Shown here in pieces: positions 57,451-64,000 of a stretch of DNA of 64,000 nt (within the stretch, counting starts at the first letter, position 1; the number at the start of each line of letters is the position of its first letter). The stretch spans positions 17,226,504-17,290,503 of the forward strand of contig NC_058511.1 of NCBI RefSeq assembly GCF_020382885.2, given 5' to 3'. A program made the position numbers and the translations under genes. Source of the DNA: Scatophagus argus. Its lineage: Eukaryota; Chordata; Actinopteri; Scatophagidae. The notes beneath the pieces were generated by a model that saw only the letters and a program-made list of their open reading frames with translations, was not told the DNA's origin and ran no database searches.

Positions 57451-58794
57451 GACAAGCAGATCTACACCCTGCATAGCAGCCTGTCTCATCAGTGTATGAA
57501 GGTGTGTGTGAATGCAGTGTGTGTTTCGTTGTAGGGGAAAAACAAGTCCAAGTTAATTTAATGCCATCTAAAACATGTTAACATTCGGGTAAAAGCAGCA
57601 AACTTAACAAGAAAAGGCATACTTTGACTTTTTGACTTTAAGAACAACATTCTCAGCACTGCACAAAATCTGGACCTGGATGTTCAAGAGCAATGAGAAT
57701 GCAGTCAAGCTGCAGAAATAATATTGTCTTAATTTTGTTGCTGGACAAAAGCATTCTTCGCTGCATATATCTGACTAACACCACGTGCCATGTAGCCTCA
57801 CGTCCTTAGTGTTCAGAGGCTCTCTAATTGGCTTGCTTGCTCTTTACACTCAGTAATTATGCACACAACACTGACAATGCATCTCAGCAATCCTAATTAA
57901 GTCATTAAAGTAATTAGCTAATCGTTCAGGGCTGTCACTATTTGTGTAGCTAACCCCTCAGAGGTCGGACATGTTTGTATAAGTGCAAACATTACTTGAC
58001 TGCCACAGACTTTAACTTGACTCAGAGTCAGTATCAGAGTGCTTGCTGTCTAACGTTAGCTTTTAAAGTAGAATATTTCAAATATTACATTATAGCTACA
58101 TAAGAGGCCGTTCCTCCTAAATGTCATAGTCATAAGCAGTAAAAAACAATCCTTAAAATTGCTCATATTGTAGTCACACATTTGTCATGTCTTTACTCAG
58201 CTACAAAGTTTTTACATCTTTTGTTAACATAATAATAACATAACCAGCTAAAGCTTACTCCCACTGAACCATGAATGCTACGGCCCCCTCTGCAGCACAG
58301 CACAATCAACCACACTGTCAGATCTCGAATGACTCTTCCATTAGAGTGTGTTTCAAATTGTCTCCAACTCAGTGAATACAACAACAGTGTCAGTAACTCT
58401 CTGGGAGTTGTGACTCAGAAAAGAGCTTTAACAAAGAGTCTTTGTATGTCCTGTAGCACACACACACACAGCGTCTCGCCTGTCGCGCACACAAACACAC
58501 GTATGTGTTAGTGCACACATGCACACAAACACACAAAGCTATTATTATCTGTGTAGGCACAGCATCTCTGACATATTCTCTGATTCTCTATTAGTGAATT
58601 TTGTGTGTGCTTGAGTGTGAGACTTTGTGTGTGCAACATTTTTTGCAGTTTGTGTATCAGAGTATTTTGTCTCCATAGCAAAGAGTGGAGGCTGGTAGAT
58701 GCAGGTTATTTTTTGCCAGTTCTTTATATGATAGTGGATTTCAGTAGTACCGGGATTTGTTCATGTATGTGTTATTTTCTCCCTCTCTGCTGTT

Positions 58795-59850
58795 AAAGGT
58801 CCAATGTGTAGGATTAAGGAAGACTCATAACTTCAGCAGAAACTGTATGAATATTGAACATTCATAATTATGTTTTCAGCACTGTATAATCACCTGAAAT
58901 TTAGATTTTTTCTTTACCTTACAATGATTCTTTTAATAATTATAATAAATAACACATTTTATTTGTAGGCGCCGTTCAAAACACCCAAGGTCAACTTACA
59001 GGGCATAGAAAATGAAAGCACAGAAACAACACTGTATAACATTCAATCAATCTCAATGCATAAAATCATTGAAAATGGAGAAATTGAAGTGGCAGGAAAG
59101 TAAGGAGGTAAACCATCAGACTGAATATGCCATTTTAGAGAGATGAATTTTGAGACAGGGTTTTGAAAGTGTGGAGGGAATCAGTATTACAGAGGTCTGG
59201 AGGCAGGGAGTTCCAAAGGCATGGGGCAGAGTGGTTGAAGGCTCTAAACCCCACAGTGGTCGAGCGGGCGGGTGGAACAGTGAGGTGAACAGATGAAGAA
59301 GACCTAAGAGTGTGGGAGGGTGTGTTAATGTGTAGAAGTTCAGAGAGGTATGAAGGAGTGTGGTTATGGATGGCCTTAGAGGGGAGAAGCAGAATTTTGA
59401 AGTCAATTCTGTAATCGACCAGGAGCCAGTGGAGCTGCAGGAGGACAGGAGTGATGTGATTGATGGAAGGAGTTCTGGCGATGATGCGAGCTGCAAAGTT
59501 CTGGAGCAGTTGCAGTTCATGGATGGACTTAAAAGAGGAGACCAAAAAGCAGAGAGTTGCAGTAATTGATGTGGGATGTGACCAGGGCCTGAATGAGAGT
59601 GGCCGTGCTGGTAGGTGTGAGAAATGGACGGAGGCGCTTAATCTTACGTAAAGAGGAAGTGGATCTTCTTCCATGGAGTCCATCACGTTGCACCGCCATG
59701 TTTTGACAGTAGCCTAAAAGGGACAATCCAAACACTGACTCTTTTTTTGCCTTTTTTTAGCAGCCACTGTAGGGAGGGTGTTAGTAGGGGTGCTCAGTTG
59801 CTTGCAGTCTGCAACCACACTGCTGATGCCACTAATACAGTTAAAGGTTT
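58795..59850. mobile_element. MITE-like teleost repeat split by an L2 insertion
   Basis: Left part (58795 to about 58931) begins 'aaaggtccaatgtgtagga' and includes 'ataattatgttttcagcac' and 'gtataatcacctgaaa'. Right part (about 59645-59850) has 'cttcttccatggagtccat', 'acagtagcctaaaagg' and 'gatgccactaatacag' then 'ttaaaggt'. I recognise these as the two halves of one common non-autonomous teleost repeat whose ends are inverted copies; the ends here are eroded. An L2 fragment sits between them. Confidence 0.65.
58932..59650 (-). pseudogene. L2-type LINE fragment: C-terminal part of reverse transcriptase
   Basis: The minus strand encodes the end of an L2/Maui-type ORF2. [15 protein letters not shown] and [16 protein letters not shown] are in one frame (near 59645-59545). 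After a frameshift near 59540, LLQNFAARIIARTPS, HITPVLLQLHWLLVDYRIDF and AFNHSAPCLWNSLPPDL follow in another frame, ending with a stop near 59135. A 3' UTR reaching about 58932 ends in an A/T-rich tail. The 5' portion with endonuclease and catalytic YxDD is absent, so the copy is 5'-truncated, frameshifted and dead. Confidence 0.85.
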
Positions 59851-62390
59851 ACACAAATTAAATGTTTAACAGTTTATCATTGTATCCTATTCTATATCCT
59901 TGAATTTGGCTGAATTGACAATCTCTGTTGTCAGTGTGAACAGCTGTAGCTAGCCAACTGGTTAAGCTACCTTTAGCTGCATGAGTTGTCTGAAAACGCT
60001 GTCTCTGTCTGACTTTTAAAATAATCTCCCTTTACATGCATGTGTTTTCTTCACTCTCCATATGTTTTGTCAGTGCCACGCACCATCTGAATCTCACCTC
60101 CTTCTTCTCAGTTTACGCTGTGAGCTGCAAAGATTTTGCAACAGATGTCTCACGGATATAGTATTCTTACAACCATTGTAAATCATCCTAAAAAAATCAT
60201 GGTGACCATGTAAAAAAATAGATTATGGGTTATAGGTTATGACAGCATTCTTAACATTCTTCGTTTGTAAGTTTGCTTTGCAACGTCTTGTCAAAGCAGC
60301 ACTGAAGATGTTTGTCTGATCTCTTGTTATCTGGAAAACAGACACGTTCAAGTCAGATAGCTGGCGACATCAGAAGCAGAGCCTGGAAAATAAATATAGG
60401 CATCTTGAGAGAATGGAGATGGCGATACCATCTGCTTTAATCATCATAATATAGTGTCCACCCGTTGTTCTCCCTCTTTGCCACTTGCACAATTTACTGG
60501 AGGCATGTTATGAACAGTCTCAGTCTTTCTGTCTTCTGTTCTTTTTGTTCTCTGCACTTGCTGTGTATCCAGATTACAGGGAAAAAAGACAAACCTAACA
60601 CCACTAAGCTAAAATCAGATAATGAGCCGTGGAGTCACTTTTCCCCACTGCATTTATATCAATACCAACCTCCTACAGACCTGGACAACATCAGTGTGTG
60701 AAGATGTCTGCATCTGTGCTTGGATAATGTGCAGCAAACCACAGAGACGTCTCACATAATAGGTGTCATCTCAGACTCAGAACACCATCCCTTCAGCTAG
60801 AGGTCTGCTTCGTTTGTAATCAGGTTCTTTTGAGGGGTTTTGTCCTATATTTGTGGGCTACTGAATGAAAGCAGCGCCAGAAGACGAGAGCTACTGAACA
60901 GCATGTAATATGGCTATGTGTGAGCTATGAATGATTTGAATGAGTAACAGTCAGTGACAGTCTAATTGTAAAATTATGCATTCTGCACAGAAGGGAAACA
61001 TTCAATTAACAAGAATTGGGCTTCTCTTTCATTTTATTTAATAACTACTGTAAGACACACAATCAAGAAACACCCATTTCATTAAAGCTATTTTTTCTCA
61101 TTTATGTCCTTTACAGTGACAGATACAGTAAAGCGGACATGGATAGTGGGTGTTGCAAAGTACTGTGGATGAGTGGAAGTTGCAGTTAATTGTGAAGTAG
61201 TGTGTATTTTATCAGGTCCTTAAGGCTTGAATTGAATGGCTCTAGGTAGGCTTTTTTATTACCATGGAAACTGAATTCCTCAGGAAGGAGCATTCCAGTA
61301 GAATGAGCTTGGTCCAGATGTGAGACTCCAGCAAGCTGGCAAATATCAGTCATTCTGAGGTGTAGCTGCTGGGGGTCAGCTTGCTAGCTGATGCAAAAGA
61401 TGTATCACATAGGCTAGTCATAAATTCTTGTCTTGTAAGGAGCCCCAGAGTGGTCATAGAGAGAAAGTATATATACATCGAGGAAGTCACATTTTACTAC
61501 AACGGAGCACTCGAAATGCTATTACGTGTAGGCATGACACATTTCGTTTTCATGTTTTGGTTAATTCATGTCCATGATAGGAGTGGAGCCGAATCTGAAT
61601 TTGACAGAGTTCACCCTTTTGCTAACCCCCAGAAGTTACTTTCTAACATGGATCTGCTAAACAAAATGGAGAAGAATGCTACTGAGCCCACGCATGGTGC
61701 TCCCTTAGCCCAAAGTGCATTTCACAATCAGTACAGATCCAGCGGAGATGATCTGTAAAATGTGCAAAAGGAAATTCAGCAACACATTAATGCAAGTCAC
61801 TCCTCGACTTCATGTATCTTGGGCAAAATGTGTAGTACTTGCCAGACAATCGTGATTTATACCAACCTGCCCTGAAGGGATACTGGGGCTGGTTTAAAAC
61901 AATGCAGAGCAAACGTCTAAGGTTAATCTACGAACACAATTAATTTTATGTAACAGAGCAAAACCACAAACAACTAGGAGTCAATAATTGTTGAAATTTT
62001 TTTTGATAACCTGTATAAAATCATATCTAAATAGCTCTTTTTTATTTAAGGAGTAGCCAATGGTGCTGTTTAATGAGTTGTGTGGGTCTTTACGCACAGT
62101 GGGTGTAATTGGATTAAAACGTTCCGTGCTGATATTTTAGCTCTGAATTCAAAGTAGCAAGTATGCTTACCCTGTGTACATAAATAAACCAAAAGTTGGG
62201 AATGGGTTGTATCTCGTTCCCACCAAATTAATTAAGTGTGGGAATGAATTCTATGTAATGTTACACATTAGTGTTTTGAGCACTTGATTTAGCAAAATGG
62301 GACCTCTCTCTATACACGTGATATATTTTTCTTCTTTGTGGCCACTTGGGGCCTCTGTAGTCATATACACCACCCAAAAGTTTTTTTTTC

Positions 62391-62405
62391 TTTATTTGTT
62401 TTATT
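62391..62405 (-). promoter_or_regulatory. kcnk13 polyadenylation signals
   Basis: Two AATAAA hexamers on the minus strand (62391-62396 and 62400-62405), about 95 nt after the channel stop codon. They suit a short 3' UTR; distal sites cannot be excluded. Confidence 0.45.
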
Positions 62406-62495
62406 CAGGGAGGCAGTCCACAGTGTCAGTTTGTCCTTACTCCACTCGTCCTCTCAGCCTTTTGTGTCCTTTGAAAAGGATTCACGCTGTCTTCC

Positions 62496-62651
62496 TCATC
62501 TGTCCACACTAGTCTCTGCCAGCCGGTTGTTCATGATGCCAAGGGCGCCCACCCCTTCAGAGAATCCGTTCTGACGTGAAGTGGAGCTGGACTGGCGTGG
62601 ATGACCAATGGCCATCTCTGAAAGCTGCTTCTGCATAATAGCCAGATTCAC
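62496..62651 (-). CDS. kcnk13: Two-pore K+ channel THIK family, last coding exon (partial)
   Basis: Minus-strand terminal exon of 51 codons plus TGA (62498-62496), opened by an acceptor (tttctctacctacag) at 62652. It contains LAIMQKQLSEMA and ends IMNNRLAETSVDR. Recalled C-termini of human KCNK13 and KCNK12 carry the same LAI/LLQKQLSE...MNNRLAETS pattern, and some residues here (RQNGFS, GALG) look nearer KCNK12. THIK channels are tandem-pore, halothane-inhibited leak K+ channels of the plasma membrane; this exon is only the cytoplasmic tail, and pores and membrane segments lie beyond the window. Gene order (next to psmc1, same strand) matches human KCNK13. The paralogue call (13 versus 12) is less certain than the family. 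Upstream sequence in the same frame is not channel-like, so the acceptor is the real boundary. Confidence 0.78.
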   Translation of the reverse strand: MNLAIMQKQLSEMAIGHPRQSSSTSRQNGFSEGVGALGIMNNRLAETSVDR

Positions 62652-62653
62652 CT

Positions 62654-64000
62654 GTAGGTAGAGAAAAAAGATAAAGAAACCAGCAGATGAGGAAATGTTT
62701 ACTGTCTGTGTTTGGAAGTGGTAGGCGCAACCAGTGAAGCCTTGCAAAACGAACATTAATGCAATGTGTTGGCAGCAGGCACTTCTGATTTCACAGGTGT
62801 GACACAGGGCTACCACATGGAGTTCCTTCTCTTCTTTAGCGTGTCCATTTAACTGAGCAAATAGTGAACAAGTGTGACTGACAGAAACCAGATGTTTACT
62901 CTCCTGCACACCCACCTTGCCTTTTCAATTTTTACCCATCAAAGCAACGTGTAGAAAGAACACAACCGATGTGTCTTGCTGTTTTACATGTGTTGAGTCA
63001 ACATTACATCAAATGGAAAGGAGCTGTTTAACACAAAGTTTTATGTATTTTTAGCCAAGTGTAAATCGCTTTGATCCAGACAACAATATCTCAACTCATA
63101 GCCCCACTTGAGATTGACATTTTTAATTTTGAATGAAATGTGTGACAGATACTGGCTGGATGGCAATGAAATTTGGTACAGGTCTTTGTGTTCCCCTAAA
63201 GATCAATACAATGACTCTGGTGATATTAGATCTGGTATCGTAATTAAATTAAGATGAAAAGGTGCAAAACTAATGACATTTCCATCTGCCTCAGCTGTAC
63301 CCGTCAGCATGTTAACATTAAATACAACCGCACAGAGCCTTTGGCGGAAGTGTTGCTGTGACTACAATACAGATTTGATAATCAAATTTGATCATTAATA
63401 ATCAATAATATCATATTAATTTATACCTAAGATGTGTTTAAATAAGGTGCCTCATAGTTTCCCAACATCAGGTGGTATGTGAATGATTGAGAGATTGAAT
63501 AATTTTCAGATGTGCTCTCAGTGGAACTCCCTAAATTTGATCCTGTGAACCTTCAGAGATGTTGTTAAACTTGAGATGACCACAAAGTAATTTCATTGCA
63601 TAAAGACACAATGTCATAACCCCTAATCTTCAGTGTCTGGATCTACGACTATATTATATTGAAAAATCCTTCAAAATGCAATGCCAACCCCACTCAACAG
63701 GCTGAAAAACATTTTAAGTTCGTGTTGCCACTTAAATTTCTAACTACAGATCTTCACTGTCTATACAAAAATGAAATGGTAAGTGTTGTGCGATGCCACA
63801 GCGTCTAATTTGTTCACATCTGTGAAATGTCTAGACCCCCCCCCCCCTCCTTCCACCCCTCACTTCCTCATCTCTCTCTCTCATTCCCCTTCCCACAAGT
63901 ACAGCATGTACAAAGCCAGTTTCTTCAACCTCACTGGTGTCATTTCAGAGTGAATGTACACACAGAATGTTGCAGTGTTCTGAATTGCCATTTTGTTTCA
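62654..64000 (-). other. Intron of the kcnk13-like gene
   Basis: Lies upstream of the terminal exon on the minus strand. I saw no further channel exon. It contains a repeat copy at 63130-63330 and a C-tract at 63836-63847. Confidence 0.55.
63130..63330. repeat. Second copy of the teleost repeat seen at 16270
   Basis: Carries 'ctggatggcaatgaaatttg', 'tgtgttcccctaaagatca' and 'ctaatgacatttccatctg' then 'cctcagctgtac', in the same order as 16380-16690. It is a diverged, partial copy. Confidence 0.55.

Larger units (their letters stand above)
56641..62390. other. Intergenic DNA between kcnk13 and psmc1
   Basis: No supported gene. It contains a SINE-like element (57250-57450), a homeodomain-site-rich patch (57825-57945), CA/GT-rich sequence near 58450-58640 and a nested transposon pair (58790-59850). 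The 125-aa ORF at 61381-61758 has no recognisable domain, and I leave it unannotated. Confidence 0.6.

Noticed and set aside
59116..59520. 134-aa minus-strand ORF
   Set aside because: Alternative frame of the L2 reverse transcriptase fragment; the 59135-59686 frame carries the family motifs.
61381..61758. 125-aa plus-strand ORF
   Set aside because: No recognisable family, no promoter or splice evidence, and AT-rich composition. Left open rather than annotated.

Overview
This is vertebrate nuclear DNA, almost certainly from a teleost fish. Genes are split into short exons with long introns, the intergenic DNA is AT-rich with CA/GT microsatellites, and the dispersed repeats are ones known from ray-finned fishes (tRNA-derived SINE, L2-type LINE 3' ends, short teleost repeats). 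I saw no prokaryotic or viral gene organisation and no CRISPR array. The species cannot be named from the window.

Layout. (1) 1-3000: upstream intergenic DNA with no convincing gene. (2) 3201-6943, + strand: complete brms1l in ten coding exons (324 aa), preceded by a cluster of CCAAT boxes; one intron is a textbook U12-type AT-AC intron. (3) about 7.3-30.7 kb: a 23 kb gene-poor stretch with microsatellites, old teleost repeats and one decayed retrotransposon fragment carrying a nuclease-like motif. (4) 31744-43188, - strand: complete calmodulin gene, six coding exons, 149 aa, identical in my reading to the canonical vertebrate calmodulin. (5) 43.3-48.5 kb: intergenic DNA with a promoter-like patch, a LINE tail and a tRNA-derived SINE. 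(6) 48753-56557, - strand: complete psmc1 (26S proteasome ATPase Rpt2/S4), eleven exons, 440 aa. (7) 56.6-62.4 kb: intergenic DNA with a SINE, a homeodomain-site-rich patch and an L2 fragment nested inside an older MITE-like repeat. (8) 62496-62651, - strand: the last coding exon of a THIK-type two-pore potassium channel (kcnk13/kcnk12); the rest lies beyond the window.

The order kcnk13-psmc1-calm, all on one strand, matches human 14q32.11 (KCNK13-PSMC1-[NRDE2]-CALM1), which supports both the channel assignment and calling the calmodulin a calm1 co-orthologue. brms1l lies far away in human (14q13), so its tail-to-tail pairing with calmodulin is a lineage-specific arrangement. The genes do not form a shared pathway: a Sin3/HDAC co-repressor subunit, a calcium sensor, a proteasome ATPase and a K+ channel. 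The most unusual sequence features are the AT-AC intron, the extra intron in the channel tail, the nested transposons, and a few candidate regulatory patches.
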